DNA from: Podocnemis expansa
Taxonomy: Eukaryota; Chordata; Testudines; Podocnemididae
Assembly: GCA_007922195.1 (NCBI GenBank)
Contig: ML682008.1
Span: forward strand, 2,220,552 to 2,284,551
Length of the DNA stretch: 64,000 bases
Direction: 5' to 3'
In this document: positions 43,014 to 54,366 of the stretch, piece after piece
Numbering within the stretch: the stretch's first letter is position 1
Layout of the letters: each line of letters opens with the position of its first letter
The notes under the pieces: model-generated
What the model saw: the letters and a program-made list of their open reading frames with translations, nothing else
The model's database searches: none
What the model was told of the DNA's origin: nothing
Translations under genes and position numbers: made by a program

Positions 43014-45394
43014 TCATAGAATCATAGAACCATAGGGTTGGAAGGGACCTCATGAGGTCATCTAGTCCAACCCCCTGCCAAAAAAGCAGGACCACTCCCA
43101 CTAAATTTTCCCAGCCAGGGTTTTGTCCAGCTGGGCCTTAATCATCTCCAAAGATGGAGCTTTCACCACGTCCTTAGGCAGCCCATTCCAATGCTTCACT
43201 ACTCGCCTAGTAAGAAAGTTTTTCCTAATATCCAACCTCGACCTCCCCTGCTGCAACTTGAAACCATTGCTCCTTGTTCTGTTCTCTGTTACTACTGAGA
43301 ACAGCCAAGCTCCATCTTCCTTGGAGCATCCCTTCAACTAGTTGAAGGTTGCTATCAAATCCCCCCTCAGTCTTCTGTTCTGCAGGCTAAATAAGCCTAG
43401 TTCCTTCAGTCTTTCTTCACAGGTCTTGTGCTCCAGCTCCTTGATCATTTTTGTTGCCCTCCGCTGGACTTTTTCTAATTTGTCCATGTCCTTTTTGTAG
43501 TGGGGAGCCCAAAACTGGACACAGTATTCCAGATGAGGCCTCACCAGTGCCGAATAGAAAGGAATGATCACATCCCTCGATCTGCTGGCAACGCTGCTTC
43601 TGATGCAGCCCAGTATGCCATTGGCCTTTTTGGCAGGAAGAGAACACTGTTGACTCCTATCCAGCTTCCCATCCACCATGACTCCCAGGTCCTTTTCTAC
43701 AGTGCTGCTACTTAGCTGATCGCTCCCCAGCCTGTAGCAGTGCATGGGGTTTTTCCATCTCCAATTTGTCTAGGTCTCCCTGAATCCTGTCCCTGCCCTC
43801 CAGCATGTCTACTGTTCTCCCCACCTTGGTATCATCCGCAAACTTACTGAATGTGCAGTCTATCCAATTATCCAGAATATTAATGAAAGTGTTGAACAGA
43901 ACTGGCCCGAAGACGACCCCTGGGGCACACCATTCGTTACTGGTTGCCAACTAGACATGGAGCCATTGATTCCTACTTGCTGAAACTGTTGATCTAGCCA
44001 GTTCTCTATCCACCTTACAATCCACATATCCAACCCATACTTCCTTAACCTGCAGACGAGAATGCTGTGGGAAACAGCCTTGCTAAAGTTGAGATATATC
44101 ACATCAACGGCTCTTCCCTCATCCACAAATCCAGTCATCTCATCATAGAAGGAGATGAGGTTGGTCAAGCACGATTTACCCTTGGTGAATCCATGCTGAC
44201 TGTTCCTGACTACTCTATTTTCCTCCAAGTGTTTCAGGATGGATTCTTTGAGAACCTGCTCCATGATTTTTCCAGGGATTGGGGTGAGGCTGAAAGGTCT
44301 GTAATTCCCCAGATCCTTCTTTTCCCTTTTTTGAAAATAGGCACTATATTTGCTTTCTTCCAGTCCTCTGGCATCCCCCGTTCACCATGAGTTTTCAGAA
44401 GTAATGGCCAGCAGTACTGCTATCTCATCTGCCAACTTCCTCAGCACCATCAGATGTAGTTCATCTGGCCCCGTGGACTTGTGCACATCCAGCTTCTTTA
44501 AGTAATCCCTAACCTGACCTTCTGTCACCAAGGGCCTTTCTTTTTCTCTCCAATCTCCCATACCCAGTGTAGTGGGCTGGGAGCTGGCCCTGCCTGTGAA
44601 AACTGAAGTAAAAAAAGCATTGAGCACTTCAGCTTTTTCCTCATCCTCCATTACGAAGATACCTGCCCCATTCGGTAAGGGGCCTACACCATCCCTGATC
44701 CTTTTGTTGTTGACATACTTATAGAACCCCTTCCTGTTATCCTTCACATCCCTTGCTAGCCGCAACTCCAGTTGCCCTTTGGCCTTTCTAATTTTATCCC
44801 TGCAGTCCTGAGCAATATCTTTATATGCCTCCTTAGTCATCTGTCCAAGCTTCTACTTCCTGTAAGCTTCCTTTTTATGCTTTAGCTCAGTGCAGAGTTC
44901 TCTCTTAAGCCATGCTGGGTGCCTTCCACATTTGCTGTTCTTTCTGCTTATTGGAATAGTATCTATCTGCCCTTCGCCGGGTTTCTTTAAAATACAGCCA
45001 GCTCTCTTGGACGCTTTCAGATCAGCCTCCCAAAGGATCCTGCCTATCAGTTCCCTGAAGGAGTCAAAATCTGCTTTGCTGAAGTCCAGGGTCTGCATTT
45101 TGCTTCTTTCCTTTTTTCTGTTAATCAGCATCTTGAACTCTACCATCTCATGGTCACTGCTGCCCAGGTTGCCATTCACTTTTACTTCCCTGATCAATTC
45201 TTCTCTGTTTGTGAGGAGCAGGTCAAGAGGTGCAAGGCCTCTAGTTGGTTCCTCCAGCATTTGTACCAGGAAGTTGTTCTTGACACTCTCCAAAAACTTC
45301 CTGGATTGCCTGTGCACGGCTGTATTGTCCTCCCAACAGATGTCCAGGTAATTGAAGTCCCCCATGAGAACCAGGGCCTGTGATCTAGAAGATA
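43014..45394 (-). mobile_element. CR1-clade LINE, 5'-truncated, 2.4 kb
   Basis: Antisense CR1 with its 3' terminus at the left edge: the plus strand TCATAGAATCATAGAACC is the complement of the ATTCTATG-type CR1 tail, followed by GGTTGGAAGGGACCTCATGA, the conserved CR1 3' UTR. The copy runs through RT into the C-terminal endonuclease and stops abruptly near 45394, the usual 5' truncation. Least diverged of the LINEs here apart from the one at 63285. Confidence 0.93.
43101..45394 (-). pseudogene. CR1 ORF2 (endonuclease-reverse transcriptase), broken
   Basis: Read 5' to 3' on the minus strand. At about 45375-45100 an APE-type endonuclease C-terminus: LMGDFNYLDICWE, LDLLLTNREEL and GSSDHEMVEF. 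At 44840-44380 the pre-RT linker. At 44264-43860 the RT with [14 protein letters not shown] and GVPQGS. In RT motif A the usual LDFSKAFD reads LNFSKA followed directly by VSHS: the aspartate is replaced and three residues are missing. The FADDT box survives near 43820. The C-terminal block runs to 43101 (RKNFLTRRVVKHWNGLP). Frames break near 44850, 44380, 43910 and 43745. In the family the protein nicks target DNA and copies LINE RNA; this copy cannot. Confidence 0.9.
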
Positions 45395-45524
45395 TGGAAG
45401 AACATATACAGATTAACAAAGCGGGCACATTATGTTCTATGCTAGAGGTTCTGCACCCAGAGCCTGACTACCTGTTTGAAGGGAAAAATGGAGAGACAAG
45501 AGGAAAGAGTTCCTTTCAAACTGA

Positions 45525-45594
45525 GAGCTTGTCTATGCTTACAGTGTTGCAGCAGCAGGGCTACATGGTTGCAGATAAGTATCTCTAATACTTA
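45525..45594 (+). mobile_element. Short Harbinger-like terminal fragment
   Basis: GAGCTTGTCTATGCTTACAG and TGTTGCAGCAGCAGGGCTAC match the left end of a turtle Harbinger-like MITE. Immediately adjoined by a second such element at 45595. Confidence 0.4.
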
Positions 45595-46020
45595 GGCATT
45601 GTCTACACTACAGAGTTTTGTCACGACAAGTTCTGCTGACAGTCAAAAAGCACTATAATTACAGTATTTGTGCGTGTTCACACAACACTGTTTCTGTCGG
45701 TGGAACACAGCCACAGTTGGTGCTCTGACATTGACACTGAGAGCAGTGCACTGTGGGTTGCCATCCCACTGTGAAATTCACCGCCTTCTGCAGCTAGGAG
45801 TTGTGACAAGGCTAAGTGGATCACAGTGCCTCGTGGAGCCAAGCTCAACATCCCATGATACAGTTTTTTCTGTCCCATCATTCCATGGGTTGGTGTTCCT
45901 GACTGTGTTTCATAGCATTTTTCAGTGGCCTGTGTTCATTGTGCTCCCACCATCTCTGTCTGAAGATATCATACATGGTCATGTAGCATATCATGAACTC
46001 CCAATCCAAACAGGAATTAG
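45595..46020 (+). mobile_element. PIF/Harbinger-like element fragment
   Basis: Starts GGCATTGTCTACACTACAGA after TTA (45592-45594) and continues GTTTTGTCACGACAAG, as in a turtle Harbinger-like family. The right end is not recognisable and the limit is a guess. A 120-codon frame here shows no transposase motif. Confidence 0.4.
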
Positions 46021-46602
46021 AGGGGCCTGATTTACTGTGTGCCATGGAAAGAAATAACACTAGATAACTTTTTTAATTCATGGAGCATTCATGGGCTAGG
46101 GAAACACAACAATGAGGGATCACATCAGTAAATGACAATTGGATGATTCACCCCACTACATTCCATGGAGTGGAGAGAGTGAAAGGAGAAACAAATATGA
46201 AATGTGTTGGCTGTTAATTGAAGGGTAAATGAATGTCCCTCCCAGCAAAGCCAGTGGGAAAGTCTTCTAATAGATTCATGTGACAAGCATTTGGCCCTAT
46301 GTTATTTCAGTAGTTCCATCGAAGTATGTGCCTTTTACCCTGGAATGGCAACAGTTTTAGTTCCTGGAGCTACAAATCTTAGTCACAGATGTTAAATATT
46401 GTTCTTAGAAACACTGCTATCCAGTAGCGAGCTTTTATTAAGCAACAAAAGAAAATAACTTGCATGACATTCACTACTGCAGACTGTCAAGTGCCAGTTT
46501 AATTGCTTGAAACTAGAAATATTGTATTAAAAACACAGAGAAAAAATCCTAGTTTTAAACTGAGAGCACTCAAATGCATTAGATCAGATGGACTCCACTG
46601 TC
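46021..46602. other. Non-coding DNA, nothing recognised
   Basis: No element or gene seen. Confidence 0.4.
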
Positions 46603-46611
46603 CTAATAATT

Positions 46612-46798
46612 CAGTAAAAAAACAAGGAGTTGTGTGGCACTTTAAGACTAACAGATTTATTTTTTGCATGAGCTTTCGTGGGAGAAGATCCCACTTCCTG
46701 AAAGCTCATGCAAAAAATAAATCTGTTAGTCTTAAAGTGCCACACAACTCCTTGTTGTTTTTTTACTGGACTAGACTAACATGGCTATCCTTTTGAAA
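46612..46798 (-). mobile_element. Snap-back (inverted-dimer) Cry-like SINE
   Basis: Read on the minus strand: SINE head (GGATAGCCATGTTAGTCTAG), body, a 22-nt turn, then the reverse complement of the body. Arms 46612-46677 and 46700-46768 are identical except for a 3-nt indel. The turn contains the family's own hairpin GTGGGAGAAGATCCCAC. The whole unit lies between perfect 12-bp direct repeats CTAATAATTCAG (46603-46614, 46799-46810), so it entered as one insertion. CAG is shared between target and arm end, leaving a 3-bp boundary ambiguity. Confidence 0.9.
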
Positions 46799-46810
46799 CT
46801 AATAATTCAG

Positions 46811-49353
46811 ATAGACCTTATATGACTGTAAATGGTTTACATACTATATATCGCACCTTTCATCCAGGAGGAACAGAAAGCACTTTACCAAACAAACAGG
46901 CTGTTGCATGAACTACATATAAAGAGTAATTGCATGCACCACTGATATGCAGCAACCTCTATAAAAGATAGCTAACAGCTGCTGAACAGCAACACAGCAT
47001 GAGAGTACCTGAAAGTTCCTGTAAGTTTTTTTTCTGGAGAGTAGGAAAAGCAACCTGGTTAAATTCCCATTTGAATGGGAATTCTGCCAATAATTTTAAG
47101 TGGATACATTATTCTTCAATTCATATCTTAAAAAATAAAAGAAGACAAAACAAAACACTGTCAGTGTGTACAGTGTGGCTGACACTTCCCAACCAAAAGG
47201 TAGCTGCATTTCACTTGGGAGTAAGTGACAACCAAGTAAGAAGTATGAAAATTGTTGGTCCTCCCATAAGTGTCCCTCTGTAAATATAAAAAAAAAATCC
47301 CATATTTATTCTTACTGTACTTTCTTTAGCCTCAGCCACATCATAACCATTTTTTCCTCTCCATTTGTATTTTTTCCCCATCATTTACTTTCTTATCGCA
47401 AAAAAATACACTATGGAAACAACAGACTCAGTTGAGAAGCAGTGATAAATCTGGCTCTGTACAAACCTTCCAGGTCACCACTACATGCTTGTACTCAAAA
47501 AAGTTGAAAAAGATTGGCTAGAATGACTCACTTTGACTTATCTTTAAACTGAGTGCTCAAAAAAAGCAGTGTGACTTAAAATTAGTATGGGGGGGTGGGG
47601 AGAGGGATCTGACTGAATTGGGTAGAAAGAAGAATTGAATGGGTAAGGATTCTTCCTAAACTTTGGACAAGTATTTGGGCCTTCAGGGTTATCTGAATCA
47701 AAGCTAATGTCTGAAGTTCCCTTATGGGTACTAATAACCAGAAACATGCCCGTGACTCTTTCCAGGATAGATCTTTATTTATCACAATGATAATCACACT
47801 TCTAGTTTTAGAAAATCAAATTCTGCCTTAATGGTATGAAGTGGGGGGAAAAGCCTAGGTCACAGTAGAAAGTTTTAGTATAAAGTGGCATAAATGTTCA
47901 CCAAATGTGTGGAAACAGTTCTACTGGTATAGTTTATTCTCCTTCCCAAAATGATATAAGGAAACTCCATGCGGGTACAACTACATGGGCTTGAAGGCTT
48001 ACGCCAGTAAAGTTATTTCAAGTGAAAAGTCACAGCCCAAACTGAAATAGCTATACTGGAAAAAATCTCTAATATACAGAAGTCCTAAGAATGAAGTGGA
48101 TCACTCAGTAATTAAAACTTCAATTTTATAGTAAGTAAATCAGTTTCACTTGCACACAAACCAGGACTCTTAAGGAAGAGTTACACTTGTCTCTGATTAA
48201 TAAGTGGACTTGAATTCAAGTATTCATTTACATAAAAACACTACAGCAATCTAGTATTAATCCCCATCTCATTAGCACATTCGAGAGACATATTGAGGTC
48301 TCACTTCACACATTCATACTGTAGGCTTTGTAGCACTTAAAGTTGCTGAAATCAATGGGGCATCTAATTCACAGCAAAACACTTCAGATTAAAACCAAGA
48401 AACAAAGCACAACAACTCTTAGCAATTCAGGTAGCTTTGCACTAATTTCTATTATCTTTTTACTTCCTTTCAGGATATTTCTAGTTGGTTCTCATCCCAA
48501 TGTGTTGTGAACCTGCAACTCACTGGTTTACAGACCCCCAAAGTGTGTTAAGTAATTTATAAATATGTAAGAAAACACTACTCTCCCTTGAAAAGCTTAC
48601 AATCAAATTAGAAAAAAATAGGGAACATACAGCAGAGTGGGTGATATGACTTTTTGGTAAATGTCTCATAGGAAGAGCATTTGAGTGGAAACCAAAAGAG
48701 AAGATTCTTCTCTGTACCAAAGAAATGCATATGTATGTTACACAGACCAATAGAAAACAGTTGTTTATGCCTTTGGTCAGTCTGGAGCTAGAAAAAATTT
48801 AGCATTCATTGACACCTTTGTAATTTTCTTGACACTGAAAAGCATCACTGAGATGAGTGGCTGCCTCTACAAATCACCTATGGCTATTATGTAGTGCTCT
48901 ATGGTGCCAGTTGGATTTGTTGGATATACAACAAAAAACAGTCTATGCCCCTGTCATGGGATCTGGTTTGGCAGACACAGGGTTAAGAAGTAACTGCCTA
49001 CTTTCTCAACGAGCACTGATTGGCAATCCCGTAACCAGTGTGAGTGGAAAAGTTCTGCAAAGTAGTAGCATGGAGTGTCTCAAAAAAAGCAGAAAGATTG
49101 TAGAGGAAGGATCCCTCCGGCATTCTGGTGAGGATCCCTCTGGCATTCTTGTTGCCAGACAAACCGACACCCTCAGGAGGCAGAAGCAGGACAAGAGGCT
49201 GGGAAGGCTCATGGAGTAGGAGAGGAAGGAAGGAAGAAGTTCAGGGATAGAAAGGCTGTGGCTGTCCCAGACAAGGACCCAGAGCTGGCACCTAGTGGAG
49301 TGTGCGGGCCTGGGCTCCTCTACCTACTTCAGTGAGAAGCCTGGAGAAGAAGG
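46811..49353. other. AT-rich non-coding DNA, nothing firmly recognised
   Basis: 47960-48080 (GTACAACTACATGGGC, GTAAAGTTATTTCAAG) may be an eroded Harbinger-like MITE. 48850-49350 has a repeat-like texture of unknown class. The 120-codon frame at 48857 shows no domain. Confidence 0.35.
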
Positions 49354-49361
49354 TCCTAAAC

Positions 49362-49531
49362 CAGGGGTCTCAAACTCAAATCACCACGAGGGCCGCATGA
49401 GGACTACTACGTTAGCCCAAGGGCCACACGACCGAAATCTTCCCATACAACAATATTGCAAATATCAGTAATGGTGGTGGTGTTGTGGGCCGCAGGAAAT
49501 GGCTTTAGGGGCCGCATGTTTGAGACCCCTG
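49362..49531 (-). mobile_element. Non-autonomous hAT, CAGGGGTCTCAAAC family, copy 2
   Basis: 170 bp, ends CAGGGGTCTCAAACTC and TGTTTGAGACCCCTG. Target duplication TCCTAAAC (49354-49361) / TTCTAAAT (49532-49539), 6 of 8. Its reverse complement aligns with the element at 4942-5133, including GCGGCCCCTAAAGCCATTT. Confidence 0.88.
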
Positions 49532-49539
49532 TTCTAAAT

Positions 49540-51186
49540 CCAAGAAACCTAGGGCTGATTACAGTTGCCTAATGAGGAACTGGGTGTGGTGACATAAGGG
49601 ATGGAGCCAGAATGGTTTAACTCTCCATCATGCCACAGAGGGAGGCTACCAGACAAGGTTCCTTATTGGTCATGGTTTTGGTTGTCTCTGTCAAATTCTA
49701 ACTGACTGCATTGGAGAGCATGAAGATGAGAAGTATGGGAGAGATCAAAAGCATAGGAAGGCAATATAAAATTCAGAGAAAGCATAGATCTTTTAGAAAA
49801 GAATAAACAGGTCTATGTCAATAATAAAAGATAATAGTTCATACATGATAAAAGAACAAAAGCATTTCAATGCTAAGCATTCAGGTTACAAAATGTTAGT
49901 GTTAAGGTTCCCTGTGCAGTGTTAATTTGCCCCCCCCCCTTTGCCCTTTATACATTATAATAGTCTTTTTTTAAATTACAGTTACATACTAGATCTTTCC
50001 ACCTGTTCCCTATCTCAATGCACAGGATAGATGGTACTCTGGGACAAACTACAGGATTGTATGGAACTCTGTATGGGAATTAAACTCTTTGTAGGTTCTT
50101 GCCTCACTTGTTGCAGTAGCTGGAAGCTGTGTAATGAATGAAGAAAAAAACTGCAGAAAAAAGGATGGTCTTCTAGGTGAGGAATCTGAGGGACGCCCTG
50201 AAGGACTGGTTTCTTTCTCTGCCCTTGTAACTTAGTTTTTGATAAGTCACTTATAACTACTTGCAAAAGTTTGGTTTTCATTGTGTGCACATGCCACCTT
50301 ATTTATGGAACTTCCTAATTTTTCTGTGCTTGACTTTGTAATTGCGTGTTCTTTTGATGTGGTATGTTGGTTGTCTTATAATTAATTGCCCATGCGTCTC
50401 TTAGGGTGTAATATTCCTGTAAACTTTTCATCTCAAATTATTGTTGTTTTCTGGTCTCTGCTATCTTCTCCTAAGAGTACAATATCATAATAACCAAGTT
50501 GTTTAATATGCCCACAACAGTAATTCTTGACACATTTTACTGAGGCTGGTTACAGAATATTTCAAGCCATATGGGAACACATTTAAAATTTGCAACAGTT
50601 TTTTTTTAATTGTAGATGTCATTAAAGATTTGTCCACTAGGCTGATTTTAGAAAGCACAGTTTTGATGAGTTTCAATGAGATTTTTAAGACTCTTTAATA
50701 TTTTTAAATACAATAAAAGAGTCCCTCTTAAAGCATATGAAACAGTCACTACTCCAATATTTTCCCCAAAATTTGAGACACTTTTTCCTCACCTGGTCAA
50801 TCAACCATTCTTCTCACAGAGACATATAACATATAGAGACAAGTTATAGGGATGAATAAGGGCATTTTGACTTCAAACCAGAAAGCTGGCAATCACAGTA
50901 CATTTTTAATGAGGTTACTTGATTCATGTCGTGCAAGTGCTTGCTTTCTAATACCAGGCTACTTTTGGCATGAGTACCTGTGAAAGTCATTGTAGATTGT
51001 TCATCAACCCTTTTGATCACAGCTCCCTGGGAGCAGAGACCTGTCATTCATCTGTCTAGTAAGCAGCATGAAAATTTTAGGAAGCTGAATACATAAATTA
51101 ACCACACTCAAGAGCTCCTGCAATGCTGAAAGCCTAGGACTAAATCTTCAAGAGTACTCATCAGCCAGCAATTCCCATTAGCAAGG
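49540..51186. other. AT-rich non-coding DNA, nothing recognised
   Basis: No element or gene seen. A C-homopolymer of about ten lies near 49931. Confidence 0.4.
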
Positions 51187-51335
51187 CAAGGTGGGTGAGG
51201 AAATATCTTCTATTAAATCAACTTCTGTCAGGGAGAGAGATCTTTTGAGCTTACATGAAGTTCTACAGATCACCTGTTGGTCCAATAAAAGATATTACCT
51301 CACCCACCTTTTCTTTCTAATATCCTGGGACCAAT
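51187..51335 (-). mobile_element. Second snap-back SINE
   Basis: The left arm AAGGTGGGTGAGGAAATATC (about 51189-51222) is the reverse complement, with about five mismatches, of the right arm 51275-51310 (ATATTACCTCACCCACCTT end). The right side continues into the SINE head, antisense TAATATCCTGGGACCAAT. The same head fragment is at 1503-1572. Architecture: body in sense, then antisense body plus head, as at 46612. MITE A5 abuts the head at 51336, hiding the right target duplication. Confidence 0.7.
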
Positions 51336-51722
51336 GGCTATGTCTAGAGGATTAAGTTGGCTTATGCAACTCCAGGGCCACATTTGGAGTTCATTAAGTT
51401 GACCTAAGCACTTGCAAGTCGACTTAATAACTATCACCCTTAAAGCTGACTTTAAGGGTTCAGTTGACTTTATTAAGTCGACTTAACAAAATATGGCCAT
51501 TAAAGTTGACTTAAGGCAGAACAGCCATTTAAATCAACATTATAAAGTCGACTTCAGCCAGGGGACCCATTTAAAGTTGACTTAATAAAGTTGACTTAAG
51601 CCAGGGGATCCATTTAAAGTTTTTATAAAGTCAACTTACACAAAGGAGACCTCTATAAGTTGACTTAATTAAGTTGACCTTGTTAAGTCAATTTAACTGA
51701 TCCCTCTAGTGTAGACATAGCC
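51336..51722 (+). mobile_element. MITE with TTAAGTCGACTTAA word interior, copy A5
   Basis: Ends GGCTATGTCTAGAGG and CCTCTAGTGTAGACATAGCC are inverted repeats. Flanks AAT and AAG agree at 2 of 3. The interior shares unit order with A4 (CAACTCCAGGGCCACATTTG, then TTAAAGTTGACTTAA, then CCAGGGGACCCATTTAAAG twice). Good representative of the subfamily. Confidence 0.88.
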
Positions 51723-53147
51723 AAGAAAGATACTGCTTCCAAGAGCTCAGAATCTAGCCATTATGCCCAATAGATATCGAGCCATCCTTGCTTTCCCTAC
51801 TTGATTTCTTTTCTCGCTGACTCACTTTTGGAAAGGTAGTTACACAATGTGACCGGACGCTCTCAGAATCTGGTTTGGTGTGCTGCTGTGCTTCCCTGCC
51901 CGATTTCCACTCCTGAGCCCCTATTTGCCCCACTTTGCCAGGTGACCGCTCGCTCCTGAGTCAGTCCAAACCAACCTCTTGCATGTAATTGGTCCCAGGC
52001 TGTGGGTTTGCACCCTCTGATCACTTATGTCCCCACGTGAGCATGCTCAGTCCCCACACACCACAAAGAAAACTTCTATTCTACAGAGATTGGGACCTTT
52101 ACCCCAATCACCATAGGCTCATTTTCATCCATTTCTCAAAGAAATGAATGTACCCAGCCTTCCTCATTCACACCCTCTAAAGTCCACACACCTTTAGATA
52201 AAACAAAGATTAGTTTATTGATTAGCATGTGATTTTAACTGTATATATAGCAAATCAATACACTATCACTTAATAACGGGGTCAGGAGTTGCCACAGTCA
52301 AATAAAAAGATACAAAATGTATGCTAATCTAATGATACTATCCAGGATCACACATTAGCTTATTCCCATTGTTTTTACTCATGAGACTGCTGTTTGGTGG
52401 AGTTCATCCACTCTAAGGCCTCTCGACCATGTGGATAGGCTCAGTATCTTGCAGTTGCTTCTAAGATGGTGTTTTTCTGGCCAAAGTCAGCAGCTTCTCT
52501 CTCTCTCTCGAAGTATCTGCATACTTCTTCCAATCCCCCTTGGTCCCTTTTCCTTCCTGGACTATGGTGACTTCCTTACTTCTATACAAGTTAGGCAGCT
52601 AAATTTGCATTGACTTTGTCATGTAATTCTCCAGCCACTGTGCTAGAGGTAATCCTGAGGGTCTGTCCTATGTAATATGCTTCACATCTGTACACATACA
52701 TTATGCTGCAGGAAACATAACCACATAACAATATGGTAGAGTATTCAAAAGGGAACCTTGCATGGCATAATTGGCATCAAACCATACAATTATGTTGCAA
52801 AAGTAAATAGGAAAGTTACATATACCATTGTAGGGGTACATGTCTAAAATCATCTCTATTGCTATTTGATTGACCTATTCATGAAACTGTGTTAATTGTA
52901 ATTGATAAACCACATTAATTGACTTATTCATAGACCACTTTGACCACTGCTTTTTGCTCCCGGCAGTAAAAGCCATTTCTTTTAGAATCTGTCACAGGAA
53001 AACTGTCAGTATATTACTTGTGCTTTTAGCAATATAACTGGTAGAAATGTTTGCCTTTTTAAAGACTTTATTATAGCCATTAGAGATTGTATCTTTTGTA
53101 TCTATTTTTGTATCTATTTTCTGGAATCCCTTTAGCTGTTTTAGTAT
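51723..53147. other. Non-coding DNA, possible unclassified old repeat
   Basis: No gene. 51800-52650 has a repeat-like feel that I cannot assign. Confidence 0.3.
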
Positions 53148-53151
53148 ACAT

Positions 53152-53907
53152 TGTAGCAAACTTCATATTGTAACAAACTCCATTGTGTAACTGAAACTCC
53201 ATCTTGATTAATGTACCTTCTAGGTGAACACTGTAAATGTAAGCCCATTTAATTTTAGATGTGTGAATGGAAGGTGCACTTATGATAAGACCAAATGCCA
53301 GGTGTGTACATGATGGGATCAGTCTCACTTGCCAGCCTGTTCTGATGAAACACCATCTAAATGGCTGAAGAATGCAGACATCCCTGAAAAGCACAAAGAA
53401 GGATCCACCCAGGAAAGAAAAAGAATGAAAGGCAATCCAGGCCAGATGAAAGTCATGTCTGCTATTGACTGGTGATCAATGGTCACCAAGCCCTTGGGAG
53501 CAGTATGACATAGCAGGAATCATAGACTTACTTTGAAATTGAATTGCTATAAAAGACTGGGTGAAATCGCAAAGCTTCTGGTAATGTTCTGCGTAACATC
53601 AAAAAGAAAGGAGTGTCGGTGCATACCAGACAGAGACGCCACTCTTCTTCATGCTCAGCTTCCCTGGCTAGGTAGCTGCCATGAGCTACGAACTCCAGCA
53701 ATGGACACAATCAGCGATCTCAAGCCATGAGCAGGACTGGTAACTATATGAACTGCAAAGCATCTTCTGGTATGCTTGGGCACATGGGTGTATGTGTGTG
53801 TGTATGTGTATAGGCACACGGTAACCATTAATTTTGTTTCTTATAATAAATGCAATGTATTGCCTTTTCCTCCTTAAAAAGATCCTGGGTGCTCTTTTTG
53901 CACAACA
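53152..53907 (+). mobile_element. Probable solo LTR
   Basis: Starts TGTAGCAAAC and ends TTTGCACAACA. Flanks ACAT (53148-53151) and CCAT (53908-53911) agree at 3 of 4. TATAAAAG at 53548-53555 and AATAAA at 53845-53850 are in the order and spacing of an LTR promoter and polyA signal. No adjoining internal region or second LTR. Endogenous retrovirus origin is inference. Confidence 0.55.
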
Positions 53908-53911
53908 CCAT

Positions 53912-54239
53912 GACCTAGTAGTGCACAGATGTGCATCCTGTGATACACAGCTACATCAATCTTTCAATAATGGTTTTCTTAAACTTTTTCCAAGATGACT
54001 GAATCCCTACCAATAGATTGCTGCTTCTCACACAGAAAGGCCAATAACATAAAGTTTTGAAACAGTGTACTGCTATTTGCAGGATTGCTGAAATTTGTCT
54101 TTTGCTGGCAATTTCCATTGTGTTCCTCAGCATGCTTCTTGCCATCCAGGCTAAAGGTTGGGTTCGGATATCCTTTAATCGACTGGTGCCAGCATCCGGC
54201 CATGTAATTATCATGGATGTTCTATGACTTATTTTTCTC
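53912..54239. other. Non-coding DNA, nothing recognised
   Basis: A 97-codon minus-strand frame (53951-54244) has no recognisable domain. Confidence 0.4.
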
Positions 54240-54366
54240 TGCATTTTTTTCCTTCCATTCTGTAAGTTCCCCCATCTTCAGTGCATCTGATGAAGTGGGA
54301 TTTTCTCCCATGAAAGCTCATGCAATAAATAAATTTGTTAGTCTTTAAATGCCACAGGACTCCTTG
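54240..54366 (-). mobile_element. Cry-like SINE, copy 2 (antisense)
   Basis: TGCATCTGATGAAGTGGGAT, TCTCCCATGAAAGCTCATGC and GTTAGTCTTTAAATGCCACA, parallel to 28392-28519 including the shared 3' segment TTCTGTAAGTTCCCCC. The head beyond 54366 is diverged. Confidence 0.8.

Noticed and set aside
44067..45351. Plus-strand frames of 107 and 153 codons
   Set aside because: Antisense shadows of CR1 ORF2 on the minus strand.
46612..46798. Two independent SINE insertions in opposite orientation
   Set aside because: A single perfect 12-bp duplication encloses both arms, and the arms are almost identical, so one event fits better.
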